Shown here piece by piece: positions 25,524 to 34,362 of a DNA stretch of 36,176 nt (position 1 is its first letter; each line of letters begins with the position of its first letter). The stretch is taken from NCBI GenBank assembly GCA_013297765.1, contig JAAFID010000016.1:1-36176 (forward strand), read 5' to 3'. The position numbers were made by a program, and so were the translations under genes. The DNA is from Cytophagales bacterium. GTDB lineage: Bacteria; Bacteroidota; Bacteroidia; Cytophagales; Cytophagaceae. Under the pieces are notes generated by a model. It had not been told where the DNA came from. It worked only from the letters and a program-made list of their open reading frames with translations, and ran no database searches.

Positions 25524-26078
25524 ATGTCAAGAATAGGAAATAAACCAGTTGTTTTGCCAGCGAAGGTAGAAGTGACTGTATCAAAAAATAATGATGTTGT
25601 TGTAAAAGGACCTAAAGGTTCCCTTACAAGAGCTATAGATAAAGATATATCAGTATCTGTTGAAAACGGTATTTTGTCTGTAACAAGACCTACTGAGCAG
25701 AAACGCCATAAAGCACTTCATGGATTGTATAGATCATTAATCAACAATATGGTTCATGGCGTTAGCGAAGGTTACAAAATTGACTTAGAATTGGTTGGTG
25801 TAGGTTACAAAGCTACTGCTAATGCTAATATATTGGAATTAAGTTTGGGTTATTCTCATGCTATATTCTTTTCATTACCTACTGAAGTTTCTGTTAAAGC
25901 TGTAACTGATAAAGGTAAGAATCCGATTGTAACTTTGGAATCATCCGATAAAGAATTAATAGGTCAAATATCCGCAAAAATTAGGTCTCTAAGAAAAGTA
26001 GAGCCATATAAAGGCAAAGGTGTAAGATTTGTGAATGAGGTGGTAAGAAGGAAAGCTGGTAAAACTGCAGCTAAATAA
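25524..26078 (+). CDS. rplF: 50S ribosomal protein L6
   Basis: L6 (184 residues) consists of two similar domains near the GTPase-associated centre. Segments MSRIGNKPVVLPAKVEVTV, VKGPKGSLTRAI, GVGYKATANANILELSLGYSH and the C-terminal RKVEPYKGKGVRFVNEVVRRKAGK are canonical. It lies ten bases after rpsH and 30 before rplR. Confidence 0.99.
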   Translation: MSRIGNKPVVLPAKVEVTVSKNNDVVVKGPKGSLTRAIDKDISVSVENGILSVTRPTEQKRHKALHGLYRSLINNMVHGVSEGYKIDLELVGVGYKATANANILELSLGYSHAIFFSLPTEVSVKAVTDKGKNPIVTLESSDKELIGQISAKIRSLRKVEPYKGKGVRFVNEVVRRKAGKTAAK

Positions 26079-26108
26079 TAACTGTTCTATTAGAATAATA
26101 ACTGATTC

Positions 26109-26459
26109 ATGGCAACTAATAAAGATCTTCGTAGATCAAAAATTAAAAAATCAATACGTGGAAAAGTCACGGGGACTACTGAAAAGCCAAGATTGTCTAT
26201 TTTCAGAAGTAATGATGATGTATATGCACAACTTATAGATGATTCTAAAGGACATACTGTTTTATCATTTTCTACCAAATTGGTAAAAAACGAAACTGGT
26301 ACCAAAATAGACTTGTCGAAATTGGCTGGTAAAATGTTGGCTGAAAAAGCTGTGCAAAATGGTATTTCTTCAATAGTATTTGATAGAAATGGTTACCTGT
26401 ACCATGGTAGAGTTAAAGCACTTGCAGAAGGTGCAAGAGAAGGCGGACTTAAATTTTAG
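26109..26459 (+). CDS. rplR: 50S ribosomal protein L18
   Basis: L18 (116 residues) binds 5S rRNA together with L5. It has a basic N-terminus, [29 protein letters not shown], and the C-terminal [26 protein letters not shown]. It is eight bases before rpsE. Nothing unusual is seen. Confidence 0.99.
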   Translation: MATNKDLRRSKIKKSIRGKVTGTTEKPRLSIFRSNDDVYAQLIDDSKGHTVLSFSTKLVKNETGTKIDLSKLAGKMLAEKAVQNGISSIVFDRNGYLYHGRVKALAEGAREGGLKF

Positions 26460-26467
26460 ATATTTAT

Positions 26468-26986
26468 ATGGCACAAACAAATCTTCGTTCTGTTAAGGCA
26501 AGCGAAATCGAGCTTAAAGAAAAAGTTGTTGCGATTCAAAGAGTTGCTAAAGTAGTAAAAGGTGGTAGAAGATTCAGCTTTGCGGCAATAGTAGTAGTAG
26601 GGGATGGCAAAGGAGTTGTTGGTTATGGTTTAGGTAAGGCCAATGAAGTAACAGATGCTATTACCAAAGGAATTGATGATGCTAAGAAGAATCTAATTAA
26701 GGTTCCTGTGTTGAAAAATACTTTGCCTCATCCTATGCATGGCAAATTTTCTGGAGGTTATGTATTTCTGAAGCCAGCAGCAGCAGGTACTGGAGTAATA
26801 GCGGGCGGTGCAATGAGAGCTGTTCTAGAAAGTGCAGGCATTAAGGATGTACTTGCTAAATCAAAAGGTTCTTCAAATCCTCACAATGTGGTAAAAGCTA
26901 CTTTTGATGCTTTGTTGAAAATGAGGGCACCTCATTTAATAGCAGAAGCTAGAGGCGTAGATTTGAATAAAGTTTTTAACGGTTAG
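26468..26986 (+). CDS. rpsE: 30S ribosomal protein S5
   Basis: S5 (172 residues) takes part in decoding accuracy and the mRNA entry channel. The N-terminal dsRNA-binding-like domain has [33 protein letters not shown], and the C-terminal domain has [21 protein letters not shown] and [19 protein letters not shown]. It is followed four bases later by rpmD. Confidence 0.99.
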   Translation: MAQTNLRSVKASEIELKEKVVAIQRVAKVVKGGRRFSFAAIVVVGDGKGVVGYGLGKANEVTDAITKGIDDAKKNLIKVPVLKNTLPHPMHGKFSGGYVFLKPAAAGTGVIAGGAMRAVLESAGIKDVLAKSKGSSNPHNVVKATFDALLKMRAPHLIAEARGVDLNKVFNG

Positions 26987-26990
26987 TATT

Positions 26991-27170
26991 ATGTCTATAG
27001 TAAAAATTACACAGGTTCGTAGTCTTATTGATAGACCTAGCAACCAAAGAAGAACGATACAAGCATTGGGACTTGGTCGCATTAATAAATCGGTTGAAGT
27101 TAATCTTACCCCACAAATTCAAGGGATGATTAATCATGTTAATCACTTAATTTCAGTTAAAGTTCTTTAA
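26991..27170 (+). CDS. rpmD: 50S ribosomal protein L30
   Basis: This 59-residue gene is short but clear from its sequence and position between rpsE (four bases) and rplO (two bases). The product reads MSIVKITQVRSLIDRPSNQ, then RRTIQALGLGRINKSVEV and a C-terminal MINHVNHLISVKVL, the standard L30 layout with the RPxxQRxTxxALGL signature. L30 is a small large-subunit protein; it is missing in some bacteria but kept here. Confidence 0.97.
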   Translation: MSIVKITQVRSLIDRPSNQRRTIQALGLGRINKSVEVNLTPQIQGMINHVNHLISVKVL

Positions 27171-27172
27171 TA

Positions 27173-27619
27173 ATGAAACTTGAAAATTTGAAACCAGCTT
27201 ATGGCTCGGTAAAAAATACTAAAAGAATAGGTCGCGGTACTGGTAGCGGTAGAGGTGGTACTTCTACAAGGGGGCATAAAGGTGCGAAATCTAGATCGGG
27301 TTACAGTTCTAAACCAGGATTTGAAGGAGGTCAAATGCCTTTACATAGACGTTTACCTAAATTTGGATTTACTAACCCCAATAGAGTAGAATTTAAAGGA
27401 ATTAATCTTGATGCACTTCAACTTATTGCTGATAAGATAGGGGGAAGTAAAATAGATATTCAAGTTCTTATAGAGAATGGCTACGTTTCTAAAAGTGCGA
27501 AAGTTAAAATTTTAGGTAGAGGTGAATTTAAATCTAAAATCGAAGTATTTGCAAATGCCTTTACTGCTTCTGCAGCTAAAGCGATTGAAAGTGCAGGCGG
27601 TAAAGCTGTTATAGTATAA
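27173..27619 (+). CDS. rplO: 50S ribosomal protein L15
   Basis: L15 (148 residues) is a late-assembly large-subunit protein. The Gly/Arg-rich N-terminal arm (RIGRGTGSGRGGTSTRGHKGAKSR) and GFEGGQMPLHRRLPKFGF are diagnostic. Its TAA stop shares a base with the secY ATG (TAATG), implying translational coupling. Confidence 0.99.
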   Translation: MKLENLKPAYGSVKNTKRIGRGTGSGRGGTSTRGHKGAKSRSGYSSKPGFEGGQMPLHRRLPKFGFTNPNRVEFKGINLDALQLIADKIGGSKIDIQVLIENGYVSKSAKVKILGRGEFKSKIEVFANAFTASAAKAIESAGGKAVIV

Positions 27620-28944
27620 TGAAACGGTTGATACAAACCATAAAAAACATTTTTGCAATCGGTGATTTAAGAATAAGAATTCTTAACACCGTTGCTTTTT
27701 TGCTTGTTTTCAGATTAGGATCTTATGTGGTATTGCCTGGAGTAAATCCTGCAGCTATTGAGGATTCCAATGCTCAATCTGGTTTCCTAGGAATTGTAAA
27801 TACCTTTAGCGGCGGAGCATTTAGTAACGTTTCTGTATTTGCCCTAGGTATCATGCCTTATATTACCGCTTCGATAGTTATTCAATTGTTGACATTTGCA
27901 GTACCACAAGTTCAAAAGTTACAAAAAGAAGGTGAATCAGGTAGAAAAAAACTTAACAATTGGACAAGGTTATTAACCATTGTCGTTTGTACTTTTCAGT
28001 CGGTAGGATATTTAGCGGCTTACGTTAAGCCAGATATGATATTTTTTGGTATGGATAGCTTATTCTTTTATGTAAGCCGAATTATCATTCTTATCTCTGG
28101 AACGATGTTTTGTCTATGGTTAGGTGAAAAAATTACAGATAAAGGTATCGGCAATGGTACTTCAATGCTTATCATGATTGGTATTATTTCTCGCTTCCCT
28201 CATGCTATTACAATAGAAGGTTACTCTAAAGGTATGAAAGGTGCTTTTCCTTTTGTCTTGGAGTTGGTCGCTTTATTCTTCGTTGTAATGTTTGTTGTGA
28301 TGATTACTCAGGCCGTTCGTAAAATTCCTGTTCAATATGCTAAGCAAGTTGTAGGCAATAAAGTATATGGTGGTCAAAGACAATATTTACCATTAAAAGT
28401 GATAGCAGCGGGTGTAATGCCGATTATTTTTGCACAATCTGTAATGGTACTACCTCCAATGTTGGCCAGTTTCTTTGGAAATGATAGCGATACTGCAATG
28501 CAATTAGCTTCTACCTTTTCTGATTTTACTTCGTGGCAATACAATTTGTTATTGGTTTTTCTAATAGTTGTTTTCACCTTCTTCTATACCGCATTATCTG
28601 TTAATCCTAAAAATATTTCAGATGATATGAAGAGAAATGGTGGCTTTATAGCTGGTGTTAAACCTGGTGATGAAACTTCTAATTTTATTGATGAGGTATT
28701 GTCTAGAATTACATTCCCTGGAGCCTTGTTCTTGTGTGCTATTGCAATTCTACCTGCTATTGCTTCTATGGTAGGTATTACAAGAGAATTTGCCTATTTC
28801 TATGGTGGTACATCTTTACTGATAGTAGTAGGAGTGGTGTTAGATACTATTCAACAGGTTGATAGTTATTTGTTGATGAAAGAATATGATGGTATGATGA
28901 AGTCTGGAAAAGTACTTGGTACTTCACCTACTTCACCAGCATAA
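27619..28944 (+). CDS. secY: Preprotein translocase subunit SecY
   Basis: SecY (441 residues, about ten transmembrane helices) is the protein-conducting channel of the Sec translocon, working with SecE, SecG and SecA. It has the N-terminal FRLGSYVVLPGVNPAAIED, the GGAFSNVSVFALGIMPYITASI plug/TM2 region, DKGIGNGTSMLIMIGIISR, and the cytosolic loop VQYAKQVVGNKVYGGQRQYLPLKV. Its start overlaps the rplO stop by one base. It exports all the signal-peptide proteins predicted in this window. Confidence 0.99.
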   Translation: MKRLIQTIKNIFAIGDLRIRILNTVAFLLVFRLGSYVVLPGVNPAAIEDSNAQSGFLGIVNTFSGGAFSNVSVFALGIMPYITASIVIQLLTFAVPQVQKLQKEGESGRKKLNNWTRLLTIVVCTFQSVGYLAAYVKPDMIFFGMDSLFFYVSRIIILISGTMFCLWLGEKITDKGIGNGTSMLIMIGIISRFPHAITIEGYSKGMKGAFPFVLELVALFFVVMFVVMITQAVRKIPVQYAKQVVGNKVYGGQRQYLPLKVIAAGVMPIIFAQSVMVLPPMLASFFGNDSDTAMQLASTFSDFTSWQYNLLLVFLIVVFTFFYTALSVNPKNISDDMKRNGGFIAGVKPGDETSNFIDEVLSRITFPGALFLCAIAILPAIASMVGITREFAYFYGGTSLLIVVGVVLDTIQQVDSYLLMKEYDGMMKSGKVLGTSPTSPA

Positions 28945-28969
28945 TAGCATCTTAATAATTATCTTTCAG

Positions 28970-29740
28970 ATGTTATATTACAAGACACGTGAAGATGTTG
29001 ATATAATTAAGCAATCTTCTGAAATATTAGCACATGTTCATGCTATAGTTGCTAGTAATATAAAAGAAGGAGTTGCTACGGTTGATTTAGATTTGTTGGC
29101 ATTTAAATATATAACTGATAAAGGAGGGTATCCTTCTTTTAAGAATTATAACGGTTTTCCTGCATCCTTATGTATTTCTATTAATGATGGGGTTGTTCAT
29201 GGATTGCCAAGTAATTATAAATTGAAGCAGGGAGATGTAGTTTCAATAGATTGCGGAGTATTTTATAAAGGTTTCCATAGTGATTCTGCATATACTTATG
29301 CAGTAGGCGAGGTTTCAGATGAAGTAAACACATTATTGAAAACTACAAAAGAATCGCTCTATGTTGGTATTGAGCTTGCAAAAGTGGGAAATAGATTAGG
29401 AGATGTGGGAAATGCAATCCAAACTCATGTAGAGAAAAAAGGTTTTTCAGTAGTTAGAGAATTGGTAGGTCATGGAATAGGTAAAAGCCTACATGAGTCA
29501 CCAGAAGTTCCTAATTATGGAAAAAGAGGACAGGGTTTCAAATTGCAAGATAATTTAGTGCTAGCAATTGAACCAATGGTAAATTTAGGAAAAAAGAATA
29601 TATTTCAGGATCGTGATGGTTGGACGATACGAACAGTTGATAAAAAACCTTCTGCTCATTTTGAACATACTGTTTTGATTAATAAAAATACACCTGAGAT
29701 ATTGACCACATTTAAATACATAGAGGAGGCACTAAATTAA
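28970..29740 (+). CDS. map: Methionine aminopeptidase, type I
   Basis: This 256-residue enzyme removes the initiator methionine from new proteins. The five dinuclear-metal ligands are visible: two aspartates in [18 protein letters not shown], the histidine in [10 protein letters not shown], the glutamate in IEPMVN and the one in FEHTV. A frame opening at 28916 inside secY would add 18 residues (VLHLLHQHNS...) unlike the family; the ATG at 28970 gives the usual [14 protein letters not shown]. Its stop overlaps the infA start by one base, and its last codons hold a Shine-Dalgarno-like GAGGAGG. Confidence 0.97.
   Translation: MLYYKTREDVDIIKQSSEILAHVHAIVASNIKEGVATVDLDLLAFKYITDKGGYPSFKNYNGFPASLCISINDGVVHGLPSNYKLKQGDVVSIDCGVFYKGFHSDSAYTYAVGEVSDEVNTLLKTTKESLYVGIELAKVGNRLGDVGNAIQTHVEKKGFSVVRELVGHGIGKSLHESPEVPNYGKRGQGFKLQDNLVLAIEPMVNLGKKNIFQDRDGWTIRTVDKKPSAHFEHTVLINKNTPEILTTFKYIEEALN
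29723..29729 (+). promoter_or_regulatory. Shine-Dalgarno-like sequence before infA
   Basis: GAGGAGG lies within the final Glu-Glu codons of map, ten bases before the infA ATG. It contains the full AGGAGG core complementary to the conserved anti-Shine-Dalgarno, unusual in a region where other genes have only A/T-rich leaders. Confidence 0.6.
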
Positions 29741-29958
29741 TGTCGAAACAGTCGTCAATAGAACAAGATGGAATAATCATCGAGGCATTATCAAATGCTA
29801 TGTTTAGAGTGGAGTTGGAGAATGGACATCAAGTGGTAGCTCATATATCAGGTAAAATGAGAATGAACTACATTAAGATTTTGCCAGGAGATAAAATACG
29901 ATTAGAAATGTCTCCTTACGATTTATCAAAAGGAAGAATTGTTTACAGATATAAATAA
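29740..29958 (+). CDS. infA: Translation initiation factor IF-1
   Basis: IF-1 (72 residues, standard length) binds the 30S A site during initiation. The OB-fold sequence runs [31 protein letters not shown] to [16 protein letters not shown]. It overlaps map by one base and is eight bases before rpmJ. It is one of two genes here preceded by a strong Shine-Dalgarno-like sequence. Confidence 0.99.
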   Translation: MSKQSSIEQDGIIIEALSNAMFRVELENGHQVVAHISGKMRMNYIKILPGDKIRLEMSPYDLSKGRIVYRYK

Positions 29959-29966
29959 GATTTAAG

Positions 29967-30083
29967 ATGAAAGTAAAAACTTCAATTAAAAAAAGAAGCG
30001 CCGACTGCAAAATTATTCGCAGACACGGAAAGCTTTATGTAATAAATAAAAAGAATCCAAGGTTCAAACAAAGACAAGGTTAA
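29967..30083 (+). CDS. rpmJ: 50S ribosomal protein L36 (zinc-ligand-poor type)
   Basis: L36 is a 38-residue protein reading [19 protein letters not shown], then [19 protein letters not shown]. The zinc-binding form has three cysteines and a histidine; here only the cysteine at position 14 remains and the others are Ser, Asn and Phe, so it should not bind zinc. The gene is intact between infA (eight bases) and rpsM (three bases). This form agrees with what I recall for Bacteroidota. Confidence 0.97.
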   Translation: MKVKTSIKKRSADCKIIRRHGKLYVINKKNPRFKQRQG

Positions 30084-30086
30084 TAT

Positions 30087-30464
30087 ATGGCTAGAATTGC
30101 TGGTGTAGACATCCCTGATAATAAAAGAGGGGAGATAGCTCTAACGTACATTTACGGCATAGGTCGTAAATCTGCTCAAACAATCCTTACGAAAGCAGGG
30201 GTTAATTATGATAAAAAAGCGAATGCTTGGAGTGATGATGAATCAACTGCAATTCGTACTGTGATAGGTGCCGAATATAAAGTTGAGGGGGTCTTGAAGT
30301 CTGAAGTTCAAATGAGCATTAAACGTCTTTTGGATATTGGTTGCTATCGTGGATTAAGACATAGAAAAGGTCTTCCTGTTCGTGGTCAAAGAACTAAAAA
30401 TAATTCTAGAACTCGTAAGGGTAAGAGAAAAACTGTAGCAAATAAAAAGAAAGCAACTAAATAA
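30087..30464 (+). CDS. rpsM: 30S ribosomal protein S13
   Basis: S13 (125 residues) sits at the top of the 30S head and contacts the P-site tRNA and L5. It begins [26 protein letters not shown] and has [20 protein letters not shown] followed by the basic tail [20 protein letters not shown]. It lies three bases after rpmJ. Confidence 0.99.
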   Translation: MARIAGVDIPDNKRGEIALTYIYGIGRKSAQTILTKAGVNYDKKANAWSDDESTAIRTVIGAEYKVEGVLKSEVQMSIKRLLDIGCYRGLRHRKGLPVRGQRTKNNSRTRKGKRKTVANKKKATK

Positions 30465-30476
30465 TTAATCCTTATT

Positions 30477-30884
30477 ATGGCACAACAACAAGTGGCTGGT
30501 AAAAGAAAAGACAAAGCCAAAAAAAGAGTTGTAATCGTGGAAGCGGTTGGTGAAGCTCATATAAGGGCTTCTTTTAACAATATTATTATTTCATTGACTA
30601 ACCTTTCGGGTCAAGTTGTATCTTGGGCATCTGCTGGAAAAATGGGTTTCAAAGGGTCTAAGAAAAACACTCCTTATGCTGCTCAAATGGCAGCTCAACA
30701 ATGTGCCCAAACTGCATATGACTTAGGTATGAGAAAAGTCGAAGTTTTTGTAAAAGGGCCAGGCTCAGGAAGGGAATCTGCAATTCGTACTTTACAAAAT
30801 TCAGGTTTAGAAGTCACTCTTATCAAAGATGTAACACCCCTTCCACATAATGGATGCAGACCTCCTAAAAAGAGAAGGGTTTAA
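30477..30884 (+). CDS. rpsK: 30S ribosomal protein S11
   Basis: S11 (135 residues) lines the platform near the E site. The segment [37 protein letters not shown] and the C-terminal [17 protein letters not shown] are canonical; the last includes the asparagine-glycine that is isomerised in E. coli S11. It is 12 bases after rpsM. Confidence 0.99.
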   Translation: MAQQQVAGKRKDKAKKRVVIVEAVGEAHIRASFNNIIISLTNLSGQVVSWASAGKMGFKGSKKNTPYAAQMAAQQCAQTAYDLGMRKVEVFVKGPGSGRESAIRTLQNSGLEVTLIKDVTPLPHNGCRPPKKRRV

Positions 30885-30913
30885 TTATTGTTTTATAGAG
30901 AAAATTCAGAGTA

Positions 30914-31519
30914 ATGGCTAGATATACAGGTCCAAAACAAAAAATTGCTAGAAAGTTTAATGATCCAATCTTTGGACCTAGCAAAGTTTTACAAAAGAAA
31001 AATTATCCTCCTGGGATGCATGGTAGAGGCAAGAAAAGAAAAATGTCGGAATATGCAGTTCAGTTAAGTGAAAAGCAAAAAGCTAAATATACTTATGGTG
31101 TACTGGAGCGTCAATTTGCTAAAATATTCGAAGTTGCTGCAAAGAAAGAAGGTATTACGGGAGAGAATCTCTTAAAATTTCTAGAAGCAAGACTTGATAA
31201 TACTGTTTTTCGTTTGGGAGTTGCAACTACAAGAAGAGCTGCACGACAACTGGTATTGCATAAACATATTACTGTAAATGGGGAAATAGTAAATATTCCT
31301 TCTTACACTTTGAAACCAGGAGATGTAGTAGGTGTACGTGAGAAATCTAAATCGTTAGAGATAGTAACAAATAGTTTGGCAACAACCTTATCCAAAAAGT
31401 TCTCTTGGTTAGAATGGGATGGCAAGGATTTGATTGGCAAATTTGTAACCTATCCTATGAGAGATGAAATTCCTGAGAGAATAAATGAACAATTAATCGT
31501 AGAGTTGTACTCTAAATAA
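30914..31519 (+). CDS. rpsD: 30S ribosomal protein S4 (zinc-free type)
   Basis: S4 (201 residues) is a primary 16S-binding protein that nucleates the 30S body. It begins [21 protein letters not shown] and lacks the N-terminal cysteine cluster of the zinc-binding form. The S4 RNA-binding domain has [34 protein letters not shown]. In E. coli S4 represses the alpha operon through a pseudoknot before rpsM; I cannot identify that structure in the three-base rpmJ-rpsM spacer. Confidence 0.99.
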   Translation: MARYTGPKQKIARKFNDPIFGPSKVLQKKNYPPGMHGRGKKRKMSEYAVQLSEKQKAKYTYGVLERQFAKIFEVAAKKEGITGENLLKFLEARLDNTVFRLGVATTRRAARQLVLHKHITVNGEIVNIPSYTLKPGDVVGVREKSKSLEIVTNSLATTLSKKFSWLEWDGKDLIGKFVTYPMRDEIPERINEQLIVELYSK

Positions 31520-31570
31520 TCCTAGTACGCCTATAATTGTTTCATTGAATTTAATTTAAATAACAAAACA

Positions 31571-32560
31571 ATGTCTATACTTTCATTTCAAATTCCCGAT
31601 AAGGTGGTAATGGAAAAGGCTGATGATTTTCACGGTCTATTCGAATTCAAACCTTTGGAAAAAGGCTATGGTATTACTGTAGGTAATGCTTTAAGAAGAA
31701 TCCTTTTATCTTCTTTAGAGGGTTATGCAATTACAGGAATTAAAATACCAGGTGTTTTGCATGAATTTTCTACCATACCTGGTGTGGTGGAAGATGTATC
31801 TGAGATAATTCTTAACTTAAAGCAAGTAAGATTTAAGAAAATTTCAGAGAACGTTGACTCTAAATGTGTCATTTCAATAAAAAAACAGGAAGAATTTAAA
31901 GCTGGAGATATTTCTAAATTTACCTCCACTTTTCAAATTCTGAATCCAGAGTTTTCAATTTGCAAATTAGATTTAAGCGTCAATTTGGATATTGAAATTA
32001 CGATTGAGAAAGGTCGTGGTTATGTTCCAGCCGAAGAAAATAAATTAGGAGATCAAGTTTTTGGATATATTCCTATTGATGCTATTTTTACGCCAATTCG
32101 AAATGTAAAATATAGTATTGAGAATACTCGTGTGGAACAAAAAACTGATTACGAGAAACTGATACTTGATATAGAAACTGATGGCTCTATACACCCAGAG
32201 GATGCTTTGAAGGGGGCTGCAAACATATTGATTAAGCACTTTATGTTATTCTCGGATCAAACGATGACCTTTGAAACTGCAAAGGCAGATGAAGAAGATA
32301 CTGTAGATGAAGAGTTCTTGCACATGAGAAAATTGCTTAAAACTTCTCTTGCAGATTTAGATTTGTCTGTTCGTGCATACAACTGTTTAAAAGCAGCTGA
32401 TATCAAAACATTAGGAGATTTAGCTGCTCTTGATATTTCTGATATGATGAAGTTCAGAAATTTTGGTAAAAAATCACTTGCTGAGTTAGAGCAATTAATA
32501 AACGATAAAAACCTTTCTTTCGGAATGGATTTATCTAAATATAAATTAGACGAGGATTAA
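31571..32560 (+). CDS. rpoA: DNA-directed RNA polymerase subunit alpha
   Basis: The alpha subunit (329 residues) dimerises to start assembly of RNA polymerase. The N-terminal domain has [28 protein letters not shown]; an acidic linker ([10 protein letters not shown]) leads to the C-terminal domain with [22 protein letters not shown] and [13 protein letters not shown], whose arginine in SVRAYNCLK corresponds to the UP-element contact R265 of E. coli. A 51-base A/T-rich leader with ACAATG start context precedes it; no promoter was seen there. Confidence 0.99.
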   Translation: MSILSFQIPDKVVMEKADDFHGLFEFKPLEKGYGITVGNALRRILLSSLEGYAITGIKIPGVLHEFSTIPGVVEDVSEIILNLKQVRFKKISENVDSKCVISIKKQEEFKAGDISKFTSTFQILNPEFSICKLDLSVNLDIEITIEKGRGYVPAEENKLGDQVFGYIPIDAIFTPIRNVKYSIENTRVEQKTDYEKLILDIETDGSIHPEDALKGAANILIKHFMLFSDQTMTFETAKADEEDTVDEEFLHMRKLLKTSLADLDLSVRAYNCLKAADIKTLGDLAALDISDMMKFRNFGKKSLAELEQLINDKNLSFGMDLSKYKLDED

Positions 32561-32565
32561 TAATC

Positions 32566-33060
32566 ATGAGACACGGTAAAAAAATAAATCACTTAGGAAG
32601 AACAGCTCAGCATAGACAAGCATTATTGTCAAATATGGCTTCTTCATTGATTTTGAGCAAAAGAATTACTACTACCCTTGCAAAAGCCAAGGCGTTGAAA
32701 AAATATGTAGAGCCTTTATTGACTAGATCTAAAGATGATTCTACGCACTCGAGAAGGCTGGTTTTCTCTTATCTTCAAAACAAAGAATCAGTAGATCAAT
32801 TGTTCACTGATGTAGCAGTCAAAATTGCGAATAGACCAGGTGGATATACTAGAATTATTCGTGTTGGTACTAGATTAGGCGATAATGCTGAAATGTGCAT
32901 TATGGAATTGGTAGATTACAATACCATCTATGGAAATAAAACCAATACTACTGCTGCTAAAAACAAAACTAGAAGGTCTAAAAAATCTGCTAGTACTGCA
33001 TCTGTAGTAGATTCAACTACAGATATTATTTCTACAGAAGAGCAATCAAAATCAGAATAA
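32566..33060 (+). CDS. rplQ: 50S ribosomal protein L17
   Basis: L17 opens with [29 protein letters not shown] and includes [30 protein letters not shown], the family's hallmarks. At 164 residues it exceeds the E. coli length (127) through a Lys/Ser/Thr-rich, finally acidic C-terminal tail of about 40 residues. It is the last gene of the block, five bases after rpoA, and is followed by a strong terminator. Confidence 0.98.
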   Translation: MRHGKKINHLGRTAQHRQALLSNMASSLILSKRITTTLAKAKALKKYVEPLLTRSKDDSTHSRRLVFSYLQNKESVDQLFTDVAVKIANRPGGYTRIIRVGTRLGDNAEMCIMELVDYNTIYGNKTNTTAAKNKTRRSKKSASTASVVDSTTDIISTEEQSKSE

Positions 33061-33075
33061 TATTATCATGAATGA

Positions 33076-33113
33076 AAAAAACACCTCTTGAATATTTTCA
33101 AGAGGTGTTTTTT
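33076..33113 (+). terminator. Intrinsic terminator of the ribosomal block
   Basis: A perfect 17-base stem (AAAAAACACCTCTTGAA with its complement) with a 4-base loop TATT starts 15 bases after the rplQ stop and runs into T-rich sequence (TTTTTT at 33115-33120 after one A). This is a strong rho-independent terminator. Confidence 0.92.
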
Positions 33114-33290
33114 ATTTTTTAAAGACTTGATTTTTTTAGGAATAACAACCCTTTACTTGTTCTACTTGCATCCATATCTAATTTATTTTATGGCAAAATA
33201 TAACTCGTTATTCTGTAATTTAAAAACAGACTTTATGTAACAAGCAATACATTTTCCTTTTTCTCATTCATAATTCATAAACTTGCTAAA

Positions 33291-33327
33291 CAAAAAAGGA
33301 TTCCGATAAAATCAGAATCCTTTTTTG
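33291..33327 (-). terminator. Intrinsic terminator of the MCE-protein gene
   Basis: A perfect 13-base inverted repeat (CAAAAAAGGATTC) with an 11-base loop lies 25 bases past the stop of the minus-strand MCE gene. On that strand the stem ends in six T. It may also act on plus-strand read-through from rplQ. Confidence 0.85.
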
Positions 33328-33351
33328 CAACCACTCACAACGGCTTATACT

Positions 33352-34314
33352 TTATTTACTAGTATTTGGTTGTGTGTTTTTCTCTTCTTTTGATTTTTTT
33401 TCTTTTTTACCAAATACACTAAAATGAATGTACCTGCTAGGTCTAGCTTTCATGTCTAGCAAAAGATTGTCTAGGTCTTTTGCCGAGGTATTTAAATTGT
33501 TGTAAAATTCTTTGTCATTGACCAGCATGCCCATACTGCCTTGGCCTTTGTCTATTTTAGAAGAAATGTCTGAAAGGTTCTTCATGGTGGCAGTGGCATT
33601 GTCAACCACTTTTTTTAATTCCAAATCGTTTAGCGAGTCGGCAAAAGTGTTCATTTTAACAAGTAGTGGCTTTACCGAACGCTCAGTTTCCTTTAGTGAT
33701 GCGGAAAGAGCATTCAAATTGGCTACTATTCCTATAAAATTATTTTTGCTATGTGCCATGGTCAATCGCAAATCCATAGACGCCATCTCGGCATTGGTCA
33801 TGATGCCATTGATGCTTTTGCCCATGCGGTCTCCAAGGATTTTATTTAACTTCAAAATCGTAGAATCCAAATTGTCGATGATGGGCAATGCTTTTTCAGA
33901 AATCATGTCGGCCATAGCCTTCTCTTTGTAGCCAGCTATAGTATCGCCCGATTCAAATAATTTAGCATTATGTTTCAATGTCAAAACAACCATTTTGTTG
34001 CCCAATAAACCAGAGCTAGCAAGTAGTGCAACAGTAGAATCGCCCACTTGAATGTCTCTATTCACATCTAGCGTTACCAGCACTTGGTTGTTGCGGTCGG
34101 GCATGAGTGCCAAAGACTCTACTTTGCCTACATTGATACCACTTACATACACCGCATTGGACGCTGCCAAGCCATCAACGGAATTGAAAACTACAAAATA
34201 TTTTTTTCTGGGCGAAAATACATCTTCGCCTTTCAAATAATTGACACCAAAAAATAGCATGGCACCTGCGGCCACTGCTAGAATACCTACTTTAACTTCT
34301 TTTGAGATTTGCAC
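33352..34314 (-). CDS. MCE/MlaD-family lipid transport protein
   Basis: The 320-residue protein has one N-terminal membrane anchor (EVKVGILAVAAGAMLFFGVNYL) and then an MCE domain, KKYFVVFNSVDGLAASNAVYVSGINVGKVESL to LLASSGLLGNKMVVL. A long, mostly helical C-terminal region ends in a Lys/Glu-rich tail. MCE proteins form hexameric rings in the periplasm that move phospholipids between membranes together with an MlaE-type permease and MlaF-type ATPase; those partners are not in this window. It lies 48 bases downstream of the amidase gene on the same strand, so the two are probably co-transcribed. Confidence 0.9.
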   Translation of the reverse strand: MQISKEVKVGILAVAAGAMLFFGVNYLKGEDVFSPRKKYFVVFNSVDGLAASNAVYVSGINVGKVESLALMPDRNNQVLVTLDVNRDIQVGDSTVALLASSGLLGNKMVVLTLKHNAKLFESGDTIAGYKEKAMADMISEKALPIIDNLDSTILKLNKILGDRMGKSINGIMTNAEMASMDLRLTMAHSKNNFIGIVANLNALSASLKETERSVKPLLVKMNTFADSLNDLELKKVVDNATATMKNLSDISSKIDKGQGSMGMLVNDKEFYNNLNTSAKDLDNLLLDMKARPSRYIHFSVFGKKEKKSKEEKNTQPNTSK

Positions 34315-34362
34315 GCTATAAAATTTTGTAATTGTAAAATATTAGTTTAAAAAAGCAAGCCA

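Noticed and set aside
28916-28969. Longer start of map inside secY
   Set aside because: The additional residues do not resemble the family N-terminus; the ATG at 28970 gives the normal protein.
15012-33060. Search for tuf, adk or an inserted non-ribosomal gene in the ribosomal block
   Set aside because: None is present; apart from fusA, secY, map, infA and rpoA, which normally belong here, all genes encode ribosomal proteins.
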